DNA of 64,000 nucleotides, taken from NCBI GenBank assembly GCA_900468805.1, contig UEIF01000021.1, positions 124,001 through 188,000 of the forward strand. The letters are read 5' to 3'. The DNA comes from Hyphomicrobiales bacterium. Lineage in GTDB: Bacteria; Pseudomonadota; Alphaproteobacteria; Rhizobiales; Rhizobiaceae. Below, piece after piece: positions 53,919-62,783 of this stretch (its first letter is position 1; every line of letters starts with the position of its first letter). The position numbers were made by a program, and so were the translations under genes. The notes beneath the pieces are model-generated. The model was not told the DNA's origin. It ran no database searches and saw only the letters and a list, made by a program, of their open reading frames with translations.

Positions 53919-55135
53919 AGAAAACTCCTTCCATACGGCCCCGAGGGAATGCCGAGATGCCGCGCAATGCTCTCGCCGATATCGGCGTAGGTCCGACGCA
54001 CGCCGACAGAGCGCGATCTGATGCCGGGACCGTAGGCGATAACAGGCACGCGCTCGCGCGTATGGTCGGTGCCGCGCCAGGTCGGGTCGCAGCCGTGATC
54101 GGCGGTCAAAACCACGAGGTCGCCGGCCCGCAGCTTCTTGTGAACTTCCGTCAGGCGTGCGTCGAAGGCTTCGAGAGCGGCTGCATAACCCGGCACATCG
54201 CGGCGATGACCGTACGCCATGTCGAAATCGACGAAATTGGTGAAGACGAGATCACCGTCCTCCGCCTCGTCGATCGCAGTCAGTGTCGCATCCATGAGGG
54301 CATCGTTGCCATTGGCCTTGATCACCCGAGAAACACCGTGATGGGCGAAGATATCGCCGATCTTGCCGACCGCATGCACATTGCGGCCGTGCTGAACGAG
54401 CCGGTCGAGCAGCGTCGGTTCCGGCGGCGGCACCGAGAAGTCGCGACGGTTGCCCGTTCTCTGGAAGGTCGCAACGCTCTGGCCGATGAAGGGGCGCGCG
54501 ATGACGCGGCCGATATTATAGGGATCGAGAAGACCGCGGGCGATCTGGCAGAAGTTGAGCAGGCGGTCGAGGCCGAAATAGACCTCATGAGCCGCCACCT
54601 GGAAGACGGAATCCGCTGACGTGTAGCAGATCGGCTTGCCGCTGCGCATATGCTCCTCGCCATGGCGGGCGATGATATCGGTTCCCGACGCATGGCAGTT
54701 GCCAAGAATGCCGGGCACATCAGCTGCACGGCAGAGCGCTTCGATCAGTTCCTGCGGAAAGGCATCGCCCTCGCTCGGAAAATAGCCCCAGTCGAAGGTA
54801 ACAGGCGTTCCGGCGATTTCCCAATGTCCTGATGGTGTGTCCTTGCCGCGCGAGGTTTCGTTGGCGGCGCCATAGACACCGTAGATCGTGTCCGGCAGTG
54901 GCATGCCGGCAGGAAACTGCCCGGTGGCGGCCCGCGCAATATGCAACAATCCGAGTGCCGACATGTTAGGGAGCGCAAGAGGGCCGGAACGCAAGCCTGC
55001 TCGGTCGGCAGCACCGGCAGCACAGAATTCGGCGATATGGCCAAGCGTGTCGGCGCCTTCATCGCCATAGGCTGCGGCATCCGGCGCTCCACCGACACCG
55101 AAGGAATCCAGAACGAAGAGAAAGGCACGCGCCAT
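53915..55135 (-). CDS. deoB: Phosphopentomutase
   Basis: Converts (deoxy)ribose 1-phosphate from the phosphorylases to the 5-phosphate used by DeoC or the pentose pathway. 406 residues, alkaline-phosphatase fold: metal ligand D10 in [24 protein letters not shown] nucleophile region near 90-99 and [18 protein letters not shown]. First gene of deoB-add-upp. Confidence 0.96.
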   Translation of the reverse strand: MARAFLFVLDSFGVGGAPDAAAYGDEGADTLGHIAEFCAAGAADRAGLRSGPLALPNMSALGLLHIARAATGQFPAGMPLPDTIYGVYGAANETSRGKDTPSGHWEIAGTPVTFDWGYFPSEGDAFPQELIEALCRAADVPGILGNCHASGTDIIARHGEEHMRSGKPICYTSADSVFQVAAHEVYFGLDRLLNFCQIARGLLDPYNIGRVIARPFIGQSVATFQRTGNRRDFSVPPPEPTLLDRLVQHGRNVHAVGKIGDIFAHHGVSRVIKANGNDALMDATLTAIDEAEDGDLVFTNFVDFDMAYGHRRDVPGYAAALEAFDARLTEVHKKLRAGDLVVLTADHGCDPTWRGTDHTRERVPVIAYGPGIRSRSVGVRRTYADIGESIARHLGIPSGPYGRSFL

Positions 55136-55244
55136 TTTTCACCCGTATTATCTGCTGTCGTCAGCGTAGAGCTGGAACGATCTGACTGGCGCCCAGCCAT
55201 ATAATGACGGGAACCGCTTGGCAAATTTGAGGTGTGGAAGCGCC

Positions 55245-55290
55245 AGAGCATGTCGCGCAAAAGTGTGCAGCGGTTTTGCGATCATGACAT
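55245..55290. repeat. Interspersed palindrome, family A copy 4
   Basis: AGAGCATGTCGCGCAAAA at one end pairs with TTTTGCG...ATGACAT around a GTGTGCAGC loop. It lies between the deoB 5' end and the TadE-like gene and is the main content of that gap. Confidence 0.72.
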
Positions 55291-55332
55291 TCATCGAAGG
55301 CGTGGCAGGCGGATCCCAGGGATCGTGATACG

Positions 55333-55914
55333 CTAGCAGTCCCCGCAGGGGATATTTTCGTTCTGTCGCTGGCGATAGAAATAGCTGCGGCTGATCGTGA
55401 TCGTGCGCATCTTCGCAGGCATGAAGTTGGGCGCAAAGACGAATAGTGTATAGGGTATGCTGAGTTCGCTCCGGATAAGGAAGCTGTTGGCCTTCTTCAT
55501 TTCCGTCGGCACGTCGGAAACCGTGCTGTTTTTGGCATAAGGCGCTGCCCCCTTTGACGCCCAGGACCACATGACAGTAGGTTTGGAGCTGCCGTCGATC
55601 TGGATTGCAGTGACCTTCACCAGCATATCCGAGCTGTTGTAGGGCGAGTAGATCGGCGGCGCGGCTTTAGCGATATCTGTAAGAGAACTCTTTGTGACGC
55701 TCTGCTGTTGGGTGACGATATCGGCGATCGAGCCGGCAGCGCGTGTCGTGCGCTTGCTGACGCTGAGCCCGACCGTGATCTCGAATGCGCCGAGATAGAG
55801 CATGACCAGAACCGGGAAGATGATGGCAAACTCGATGGCGCCGACGCCCTTCCGGTCGCATGCAAAACGCCGCGCCGTCGAACCCAGCCATATGAGAAGT
55901 CCGCGGCGGGCCAC
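55333..55914 (-). CDS. TadE-family pilus protein
   Basis: 193 residues from GTG 55914. A positively charged N-terminus precedes the pseudopilin-like GVGAIEFAIIFPVLVMLYLG helix (about 24-45), then a periplasmic domain that ends CGDC. TadE-like proteins are processed by the prepilin peptidase and are needed for Flp pilus assembly. Its start shares one base with the stop of the next TadE-like gene. Confidence 0.85.
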   Translation of the reverse strand: MARRGLLIWLGSTARRFACDRKGVGAIEFAIIFPVLVMLYLGAFEITVGLSVSKRTTRAAGSIADIVTQQQSVTKSSLTDIAKAAPPIYSPYNSSDMLVKVTAIQIDGSSKPTVMWSWASKGAAPYAKNSTVSDVPTEMKKANSFLIRSELSIPYTLFVFAPNFMPAKMRTITISRSYFYRQRQNENIPCGDC

Positions 55915-56546
55915 TATGGATACTGCTCGTTCTGGAAGGCGGCCGTCGAGACGATCAAATATTCGCTCGGCATGGAACTGCCAACCGGACGAAGCCCCGT
56001 AATGTAGGGACGCACGAGATCGACGATGATGGACCAGCGATAATAGGCACGCAGCATGTTGATTGAACCGGGGCCGCCGGGCGTGAATTTAAAGGCTGAA
56101 ATTTTCAGATCGGAATATTTATCCGCAGACATTCTGGGGATCGCCACCGGCATGGCAGCAAAGGTGGGAAAGCTCTGCACATCCAGATAAAGCTTGCCGG
56201 GTGTTGCCGCTTCGGTTTGCGAACAACGGATGATGATCGAGATTTCGTCGCAGAAGGCCTGCCGGAACTGGGTCTGCGTCTTATAGCCCGCACGCGTGGG
56301 ATCGACGAAGGTGATCTGCCCTGTCCGCATCTGGCGGCTCATCGTATCGACGGCGTTCGAGACGAGTTCTTCCGCAGCAAAGGCGATGAAGGTTTCCAGG
56401 ATGGCGAATACGACGACGAAATAGGGAATGGCGAGCAGCGCGAATTCGATCGCTGCGGAGCCGTCGCGCGAGCGGGCCAGGGCGCGAAGTCTGGATAAAC
56501 GGAGGGACGCACGCACCTTGCCCGTCTCCTGCTCACTGATCGCCAT
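55914..56546 (-). CDS. TadE-family pilus protein
   Basis: 210 residues from ATG 56546, GAGG 7 bases upstream. Basic N-terminus, then GSAAIEFALLAIPYFVVVFAIL (about 30-51), the TadE pseudopilin helix with Glu at +5 of the processing site. The periplasmic part has a Cys pair (CDEISIIIRC). Co-transcribed with the preceding TadE-like gene; both are divergent from pilA and likely serve the same pilus. Confidence 0.87.
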   Translation of the reverse strand: MAISEQETGKVRASLRLSRLRALARSRDGSAAIEFALLAIPYFVVVFAILETFIAFAAEELVSNAVDTMSRQMRTGQITFVDPTRAGYKTQTQFRQAFCDEISIIIRCSQTEAATPGKLYLDVQSFPTFAAMPVAIPRMSADKYSDLKISAFKFTPGGPGSINMLRAYYRWSIIVDLVRPYITGLRPVGSSMPSEYLIVSTAAFQNEQYP

Positions 56547-56659
56547 AGTCTGGCCTCGAAAATGTTCTTCGAGCGTCACACTAGGGCGCGTTCGTTGATT
56601 TTCCGTTTCAGGTCGGAGCAGCTATTTTAACGAATGCGCGTGAATTCCGATGATATTGC

Positions 56660-57061
56660 CTAGTTTGCAGAAGTGGCTTCACCTTGCTGAGAATGCTGCT
56701 CGCAATTGGGCGTGCAGGAAAGAACCGAGCGCTCCGTCTGGCGATAGACGCGCACCGTATTGCCTTCATCGATGGAAACGAGAATGCGTTCGTCCAGAAT
56801 GGCGTTGCCGTCACCATCGAGCAGCACGATGTTGGTCGTGCCAAAGGCGCGGCCCGTCAATACGATTGTCCTCGCGTCGGCGACCGTCGCATCGGCAACC
56901 TTGGCATTGCCGACGATGACCTTGCTGACCGGCCGGTCGAGTTTCAGGACGCGCGCGTGATCCATATAGACGCGCAGCATGTCTTCCTGGGCGGAGGCTG
57001 TGGATGCCGTAAGAGCCGCAATCACCCAGGCAAAGAAAACGGTCTTGCCGTTCGATGGCAT
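56660..57061 (-). CDS. Orphan secretin N-domain protein (pilus assembly N-terminal domain)
   Basis: 133 residues from ATG 57061 with a signal peptide (about 1-24, TASTASAQ). Residues about 27-105 match the N-terminal domain of CpaC (compare HARVLKLDRPVSKVIVGNAKVAD with the CpaC KAVVVDLPEDAHDILVSDPV region), but no secretin domain follows. The tail carries SCTPNCEQH, a possible disulphide. Probably a periplasmic accessory of the Cpa secretin; role inferred from location. Confidence 0.82.
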   Translation of the reverse strand: MPSNGKTVFFAWVIAALTASTASAQEDMLRVYMDHARVLKLDRPVSKVIVGNAKVADATVADARTIVLTGRAFGTTNIVLLDGDGNAILDERILVSIDEGNTVRVYRQTERSVLSCTPNCEQHSQQGEATSAN

Positions 57062-57452
57062 TTTGGCCTCTTTCACGATCGCTATGCAAATTGCAGATAG
57101 AATGGAAAAAAATGGTGAACGAAGCTTTAAGCTCTCCGTGCCATGTTCATGAGTGAAACGCATTGGATCGTTTCGGCACGAGCCGATGTGGCGAGAGATC
57201 GACTGGCTGCGGAAATTCGTGCCATTTCTGGATGCCTGTAAGCTATTGTTCCACGTTTCCTCCGGAGTTTCACTAGAAACGTAAGCAATGCGATAAGGAA
57301 TTACTTACTCTGACCGGTCCGGTTGTCTCGTTTACACCTTGTTAACGCATTTCATTAAGTCGATGGAAACGGCCATTCGCTAGGTTGCAGCCATCCGATC
57401 AACGGAAACAGTTGGCGGACGTGCTGAACATCAACTGGAGTTAGAGGTAACC
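57062..57452. other. Divergent regulatory region between pilus genes
   Basis: 391 bases without a convincing gene. It holds an inverted repeat ACGTTTC / GAAACGT (57253-57259, 57276-57282) enclosing the palindrome CTCCGGAG (57260-57267), and an AT-rich stretch with TTGTTAACGCATTTCATTAAG (57340-57360) that could include the pilA promoter. pilA has GGAG and GAGG before its ATG. Confidence 0.4.
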
Positions 57453-57647
57453 ATGACCAAGCTTTTTAGCCGTTTTCTGAAGGATGAATCCGGCGCGACC
57501 GCAATCGAATACGGCCTGATCGCCGCCCTCATTTCCGTAGCGCTGATCGCTGGCGCGACGACGCTGGGTACCAGCATCGGTGACACGTTCAACAATCTTA
57601 CCGATCAGATGGATAAGGCCAAGGACGCTGCTGAAGTGAAGCCGTAA
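57453..57647 (+). CDS. pilA: Flp/PilA-type major pilin
   Basis: 64-residue pilin precursor. A short leader (LFSRFLKDESG) is cut before ATAIEYGLIAALISVALIAG, with the invariant Glu-Tyr of Flp pilins; the rest is a short hydrophilic tail. Forms the bundle pilus used for attachment. Followed by a hairpin and then the peptidase gene. Confidence 0.96.
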   Translation: MTKLFSRFLKDESGATAIEYGLIAALISVALIAGATTLGTSIGDTFNNLTDQMDKAKDAAEVKP

Positions 57648-57669
57648 TCCAATAGATTTATAAAGTGTT

Positions 57670-57688
57670 GGCCGGAGATGATCCGGCC
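57670..57688 (+). terminator. Stem-loop after pilA
   Basis: GGCCGGA-gatga-TCCGGCC, no T-run after it. Probably an mRNA-stabilising or attenuating hairpin that lets pilin exceed downstream cpa products, not a full terminator. Confidence 0.5.
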
Positions 57689-57760
57689 ACTCAATGATCG
57701 GGCTCGCAGCTTAACAGCCGTGAGCCTTTTTCGCATTATGTTCGGATCGGGCATATAAAC

Positions 57761-58273
57761 ATGATCGCAGCTGCAGTCTTTGTGATACTGCCACTCTGCC
57801 TCGCCATCGCGGCATTCTCGGATCTGTTCACCATGACGATCCCGAACCGTGTTTCGCTGATCCTTGTTGCCTCTTTCGCCGTCATTGCGCCGCTCTCTGG
57901 CCTGGGCTGGGATGTCATCGGCATGCACTTCGCAGGTGCTGCCATCGTCTTCTCCGTCTGCTTTGCTCTTTTCGCAGTTAACGTGATGGGCGGCGGAGAT
58001 GCCAAGCTGTTGAGTGCGACAGCACTCTGGTTCGGCTTTAGCCAATCTCTTCTTTTTCTGGTGGCCGATGTCGGGTTGATCGGCGGTCTTCTGACACTGC
58101 TTATTCTGCTGGTAAGATCGCAATCGAACACCATTCTCGCCATCGGCCTGCCGTTGCCGAGTTCGCTCCTGCTCGCCAAGAAGATACCCTACGGCATTGC
58201 TATCGCGATCGGCGGCTTCATGGCGTTCCCATCCTCGCCGCTGTTCATCGCAGCACTGGAAAGCTTGAAATAA
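57761..58273 (+). CDS. cpaA: Prepilin peptidase of the Tad/Cpa system
   Basis: 170-residue membrane aspartic peptidase (A24) that cleaves PilA and TadE-like prepilins. The catalytic Asp pair is in AAFSDLFTMTIPNRV (near residue 20) and MGGGDAKLL (near 77). Only the peptidase core is present, without the methylase domain of PilD, as usual for TadV/CpaA. Confidence 0.94.
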   Translation: MIAAAVFVILPLCLAIAAFSDLFTMTIPNRVSLILVASFAVIAPLSGLGWDVIGMHFAGAAIVFSVCFALFAVNVMGGGDAKLLSATALWFGFSQSLLFLVADVGLIGGLLTLLILLVRSQSNTILAIGLPLPSSLLLAKKIPYGIAIAIGGFMAFPSSPLFIAALESLK

Positions 58274-58383
58274 CGGCATTTTAATTGGCCGTTAACTTAA
58301 AATGTAAGTCTTCCATTAACCATAATTACACCAATTCCTGAGCATTCTGCGGGGCGAACGCGTTGTGCCCCAAGGAATGATCA

Positions 58384-59199
58384 ATGAAACCGGCCCGCCT
58401 TATTATTCTAGCTGTCGCCGTGGTGGCAGCCGGCCTTGCCGGTCTTCTTGCGATGAACATGGCCGGCAATCGTGGCGTCGTGACAAAGGTCCAGTCCGTC
58501 ATCGAGAAGGAACCGAGCGTCAACATCCTGGTTTCCAGCGCCAATCTTCCTGTCGGCGCGAGACTGGATGAGAAGGCCGTCCACTGGATGGCCTGGCCTC
58601 AGAATGGCGTTGTCCAGGGCTTCATTACCGAGACCGATCGGCCTGATGCCATCAAGGATCTGCAGGGGGCTGTCGTGCGCCTCCCGGTCTTCGAAGGAGA
58701 GCCGATCCGTCCGGAAAAGGTCGCCGATTCCAATAGCCGCATCCTGTCCTCCCTGCTGCCTGCCGGCAAGCGCGCTGTGGCGACCGAAATCTCCGTTTCG
58801 ACCGGCGCTGGTGGCTTCATCCTCCCCAACGACCGTGTCGATGTCATCATGGTGCGCAAGGGGCAGGGCAGCGACAAATACATAACCGAAACCGTCCTGA
58901 GCAACGTTCGCGTCCTCGCCATCGACCAGCAGATCGAAGAAAAGGAAGACGGCACCAAGGCAGCGGTCGGCACCACCGCAACGCTGGAGTTGACCCCCGA
59001 TCAGACCAAGGTTCTGGCCGTCGCCCAGCAGATGGCCGATCGCCTTTCGCTTGCCCTGCGGTCGGTCGCCGATGCGCAGGAGCAGGACACCAGCGCGGCA
59101 GACTATCTGCTCAGCGGCGACAACGGCAGCGCACTCATCCAGGTCATCAAGTCCGGCTCCATCGTCACGGATGCCACCGGCTCAGTAAAGCCGGAGTAA
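58384..59199 (+). CDS. cpaB: Pilus assembly protein CpaB
   Basis: 271 residues. One N-terminal membrane helix (about 4-22), then an SAF domain (about 40-110, VLVSSANLPVGARLDEKAVHWMAWP) and a C-terminal RcpC/CpaB domain. Periplasmic component that works with the secretin. Follows cpaA after a 110-base gap that may hold a second promoter; cpaC begins five bases later. Confidence 0.93.
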   Translation: MKPARLIILAVAVVAAGLAGLLAMNMAGNRGVVTKVQSVIEKEPSVNILVSSANLPVGARLDEKAVHWMAWPQNGVVQGFITETDRPDAIKDLQGAVVRLPVFEGEPIRPEKVADSNSRILSSLLPAGKRAVATEISVSTGAGGFILPNDRVDVIMVRKGQGSDKYITETVLSNVRVLAIDQQIEEKEDGTKAAVGTTATLELTPDQTKVLAVAQQMADRLSLALRSVADAQEQDTSAADYLLSGDNGSALIQVIKSGSIVTDATGSVKPE

Positions 59200-59204
59200 A
59201 GGAA

Positions 59205-60716
59205 ATGCAGATGGGCAACTCGACACAGCGCACCAGGCTTTTCCTCACCGGCTGCCTTTCCCTGGCAATGGCTGCCGCCGGCATCACGCCGCTCTCCTTT
59301 ATCGCATCCTCGGGCATCGAACAGGCCAATGCCGCGTCGGAAAGCCTCATCCGCATATCGCAGGGCGGCCCCGGCGCACATCGCCGTGTGAAGCTCGGTC
59401 TCAACAAGGCCGTTGTCGTCGATCTGCCTGAAGACGCGCACGATATTCTCGTTTCGGATCCGGTCATGGCCGATGCCGTGACCCGCACCTCGCGGCGCAT
59501 CTACCTGTTCGGCAAGAAGGTCGGGCAGACCAATATTTTTGTGTTCGGCGCCAGCGGCGAAGAGGTCATCAGCCTCGATGTCGAGATCGAACGCGACGTC
59601 TCGGGTCTCGAGACCAATCTGCGCCGCTTTATCCCGGACTCCGCCATCAAGGTCGAGATCGTTTCCGACAATATCGTACTGACCGGTACCGTTCGCACAC
59701 CTCAGGACGCCACGCAGGCGGCAGCGCTCGCCAAGGCCTTCCTGAAAGGCGGCGAGGCCACGACGCGCTCGCAAAGTATTTCCGGCAGCGGTGGAGACAA
59801 TTCGGTTGCGCTGTTTAACGAAAGCCGTCAGGAATCCCAGGTCGTCAACCTCCTGAAGATCGATGGCGAAGACCAGGTTACCCTCAAGGTGACGATCGCC
59901 GAAGTCCGGCGTGAAGTCCTGAAACAGCTTGGTTTCGACAATCTCGTCACCAATTCCTCGGGTATGACCGTCGCCCAGCTCGGCACCCCATCGGCAGATG
60001 GCGCCACATCCGTCTTCGGTGGTGGCCTCGCGGCACTGTTCAAGAGCTCGATCGGCAAATACGATATTTCGACCTATCTGAATGCACTGGAACAGGGCAA
60101 GGTCGTCCGCACGCTTGCCGAGCCGACGCTGACGGCGATTTCCGGCCAGGCCGCAACCTTCAATTCCGGCGGCCAGGTTCTCTACTCGACGACGGACAAC
60201 AACGGCAATGTGACCGTCGTGCCCTATAATTACGGTATCAATCTGGCCTTCAAGCCGGTCGTGCTTTCGTCCGGCCGCATCGCCCTGCAGATCAAGACCA
60301 ATGTCTCCGAGCCGGCGCCGTCCGCATCGGGTGCCGCGCCGACCTATCAGCGCCGATCTGCCGAAACCTCGGTCGAGCTCCCCTCGGGCGGTTCGATCGC
60401 TCTTGCGGGTCTCATCCGCGACAATGTCTCCCAGACGATGGGCGGCACACCGGGCGTCTCGAAGATCCCGCTTCTCGGTACGCTCTTCCGCCAGAAGGGG
60501 TTTGAGCGCCAGGAGACGGAGCTGGTCATTATTGCGACGCCCTATCTGGTGCGTCCGGTGGCGCGCAATCAGCTCAATCGGCCTGATGACAATTTCAGCC
60601 CGACGAATGACGCCTCCGCCTTCTTCATGAACCGCGTCAACAAGGTTTACGGCAGCTCTCAGGCGCCGGTTGCCGATGCGCAGTTCCACGGTTCCATCGG
60701 ATTTATCTACAAATGA
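59205..60716 (+). CDS. cpaC: Outer-membrane secretin CpaC (RcpA-like)
   Basis: 503 residues: signal peptide (about 1-42), pilus-assembly N-domain (about 60-140), BON domain (about 140-205), then the secretin domain (about 225-460) with the ALEQGKVVRTLAEPTLTAISGQAATFNSGG motif region and VELPSGGSIALAGLI. Forms the outer-membrane channel for the pilus. Its stop overlaps cpaD (ATGA). Confidence 0.95.
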   Translation: MQMGNSTQRTRLFLTGCLSLAMAAAGITPLSFIASSGIEQANAASESLIRISQGGPGAHRRVKLGLNKAVVVDLPEDAHDILVSDPVMADAVTRTSRRIYLFGKKVGQTNIFVFGASGEEVISLDVEIERDVSGLETNLRRFIPDSAIKVEIVSDNIVLTGTVRTPQDATQAAALAKAFLKGGEATTRSQSISGSGGDNSVALFNESRQESQVVNLLKIDGEDQVTLKVTIAEVRREVLKQLGFDNLVTNSSGMTVAQLGTPSADGATSVFGGGLAALFKSSIGKYDISTYLNALEQGKVVRTLAEPTLTAISGQAATFNSGGQVLYSTTDNNGNVTVVPYNYGINLAFKPVVLSSGRIALQIKTNVSEPAPSASGAAPTYQRRSAETSVELPSGGSIALAGLIRDNVSQTMGGTPGVSKIPLLGTLFRQKGFERQETELVIIATPYLVRPVARNQLNRPDDNFSPTNDASAFFMNRVNKVYGSSQAPVADAQFHGSIGFIYK

Positions 60717-61465
60717 GCGAGGCGCGGTCTGAACCGATGAAAACGAACAGAGATCAGGCGATGGCCCATTGGAGCGCGAAACATTCCCGCACGACAAAGC
60801 CTCTGCTCGTGGCTGCATCACTCGCCGTTGCAATTCTTTCTGGCTGCGCCGGTCCACGTGATCAGCTGACGACCGGCGGTATCCCTGATGATTACCGGGA
60901 GCGCCATCCCATCGTTGTGACGGAAGCCGAACAGACGGTTGATATTCCCGTTGCCTCCAGCGATCGCCGCCTGACGATCGCACAGCGCGAGCTGATCCGC
61001 GGCTTTGCGCAAAATTACGTGTCGCGCGCCTCTGGCCCGGTCTACATCCTGTCTCCTCAGGGTTCGGCAAATGCGGGAGCAGCGCACGCCTTGCGCGGTC
61101 AGGTTCGTGCCGAACTTGCTTCGCGCGGCATTGCCAGCAGCAGGATCATCAATACGTCCTATGCGGCAACCGGCGTTCTCGACGCGGCGCCGATACGCTT
61201 GAGCTTCACCGGTACGACGGCGGTAACGACCCAGTGCGGTCAGTGGCCGAAGGATATTTCCGCAGATTTCAGCAACCAGAATTACTACAATTTCGGCTGC
61301 GCTTCGCAGAACAACCTCGCCGCACAGGTCGCCAATCCGGAAGATTTCGTCGCGCCGCGCGGCATGACCCCGATCGATGCGGAGCGGCGTAACGAGGCGA
61401 TCACGGAATACCGGACGACGACGTCCACCATCGAGGATGTCGATTCCGGCCAGACCGGTTTCTGA
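60713..61465 (+). CDS. cpaD: Pilus assembly lipoprotein CpaD
   Basis: 250 residues with a lipobox LSGC (Cys45) after a hydrophobic stretch; internal Met9 or Met17 could be the true start, giving a more usual signal length. The mature protein has the CpaD RDQLTTGGIPDDYRERHPIVV start and two later Cys (TTQCGQWP, NFGCASQNNLAAQV). Periplasmic or outer-membrane partner of CpaC. Confidence 0.92.
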   Translation: MSEARSEPMKTNRDQAMAHWSAKHSRTTKPLLVAASLAVAILSGCAGPRDQLTTGGIPDDYRERHPIVVTEAEQTVDIPVASSDRRLTIAQRELIRGFAQNYVSRASGPVYILSPQGSANAGAAHALRGQVRAELASRGIASSRIINTSYAATGVLDAAPIRLSFTGTTAVTTQCGQWPKDISADFSNQNYYNFGCASQNNLAAQVANPEDFVAPRGMTPIDAERRNEAITEYRTTTSTIEDVDSGQTGF

Positions 61466-61482
61466 TCAGGCGGGATAGAACG

Positions 61483-62760
61483 ATGAGCACCGTCGACTAC
61501 GAGATCAAGAATACCAGCGAGCTCCGCCATGCCGAAGAAGCGATGCGCATGGGCGAACTGGAAAACATGCGGCCGCTGCCGCGCATCTCCGTTCATGCCT
61601 TCTGCGAAAGCGAAGGACTGCAGCGGGTGATGGAGCGTTGCGCCAATGACCGGCGCATGTCGAAAGTCAGTCTGCGCATCACCAGCGGCGGCACGGCTGC
61701 TGCCGCAAACATGTTCTCAGGCGCACCGACGCCGAACCTGATTATCATCGAGACCAGGGCGAACTCCGCCGGCCTGCTCGCCGAACTGGCTCCGCTCGCT
61801 GCCGTCTGCGATCCCTCGACCAAGGTCATCATCGTCGGCTATTACAACGATATCGGCCTCTACCGCGATCTGATCCGCAACGGCATTTCCGAATATATGG
61901 TTCAACCTGTCGCCATGCCCGATATCATGGGCGCGATGGCGACGATCTTCGTCGATCCGGAAGCCGAGCCGCTTGGCCGCAGCATTGCCTTTATCGGCGC
62001 CAAGGGTGGTGTCGGCGCATCGACCGTCGCTCATAATTGCGCCTTCGGCATCTCGAACCTGTTCTCGACCGAAACGATCCTGGCCGATCTCGACCTGCCC
62101 TACGGCACGGCGAACATCGATTTCGATCAGGATCCGGCCCAGGGCATTGCCGAGGCCGTCTTTGCGCCGGAGCGGCTGGATGAGGTTTTCCTCGACCGCC
62201 TGCTGACGAAGTGCTCGGAACATCTTTCCCTGCTGGCCGCCCCCTCGCTTCTTGACCGCGCCTATGATTTCGAGGGCCAGGCCTTCCAGCCTGTCATGGA
62301 TGTGCTGCAGCGCAGCGCGCCTGTCACGGTGCTCGACGTTCCGCATGCCTGGTCGGACTGGACCCGTACGGTCCTGTCAAGCGCTGACGAAGTGGTTATC
62401 TGCGCCGTTCCCGATCTCGCCAACCTGCGCAACACCAAGAACATGCTTGATGCGCTGCGCAAGATACGCCCGAACGACAAGCTGCCGCATCTCATTCTCA
62501 ATCAGGTCGGTATGCCGAAGCGGCCGGAAATCTCGATTTCCGATTTCTGCGAACCGCTGGAAGTCGAGCCGATTGCCATCATTCCCTTCGATATCGGCCT
62601 CTTTGGCAACGCCGCCAACAGTGGCCGGATGATTTCGGAGGTCGATCCGAAATCTCCGACGGCGGAGACCTTTTCGCAGATCTCGCACATCGTCACCGGT
62701 CGCGTGGCAATCAAGAAATCCAGGAAGGGCGGCCTTCTCGGCCTTCTGAAGCGCAAGTAA
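61483..62760 (+). CDS. cpaE: Pilus assembly ATPase CpaE (MinD/ParA-like, with receiver-like domain)
   Basis: 425 residues. A degenerate response-receiver-like domain (about 80-160) precedes a ParA/MinD-type domain with the deviant Walker A KGGVGAST (from about 174). Its Lys-to-Ala-type change is common in CpaE proteins. The Asp-rich LADLDLPYGTANIDFDQ follows. It localises the pilus machinery at a pole in Caulobacter; the same role is inferred here. Confidence 0.93.
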   Translation: MSTVDYEIKNTSELRHAEEAMRMGELENMRPLPRISVHAFCESEGLQRVMERCANDRRMSKVSLRITSGGTAAAANMFSGAPTPNLIIIETRANSAGLLAELAPLAAVCDPSTKVIIVGYYNDIGLYRDLIRNGISEYMVQPVAMPDIMGAMATIFVDPEAEPLGRSIAFIGAKGGVGASTVAHNCAFGISNLFSTETILADLDLPYGTANIDFDQDPAQGIAEAVFAPERLDEVFLDRLLTKCSEHLSLLAAPSLLDRAYDFEGQAFQPVMDVLQRSAPVTVLDVPHAWSDWTRTVLSSADEVVICAVPDLANLRNTKNMLDALRKIRPNDKLPHLILNQVGMPKRPEISISDFCEPLEVEPIAIIPFDIGLFGNAANSGRMISEVDPKSPTAETFSQISHIVTGRVAIKKSRKGGLLGLLKRK

Positions 62761-62783
62761 ACGAGTAGAATTGGATCGGCTCA

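Noticed and set aside
59103..61070. A 655-codon open frame on the minus strand
   Set aside because: Antisense shadow of cpaC and cpaD; the product is Arg/Asp/Gly-rich without domains.
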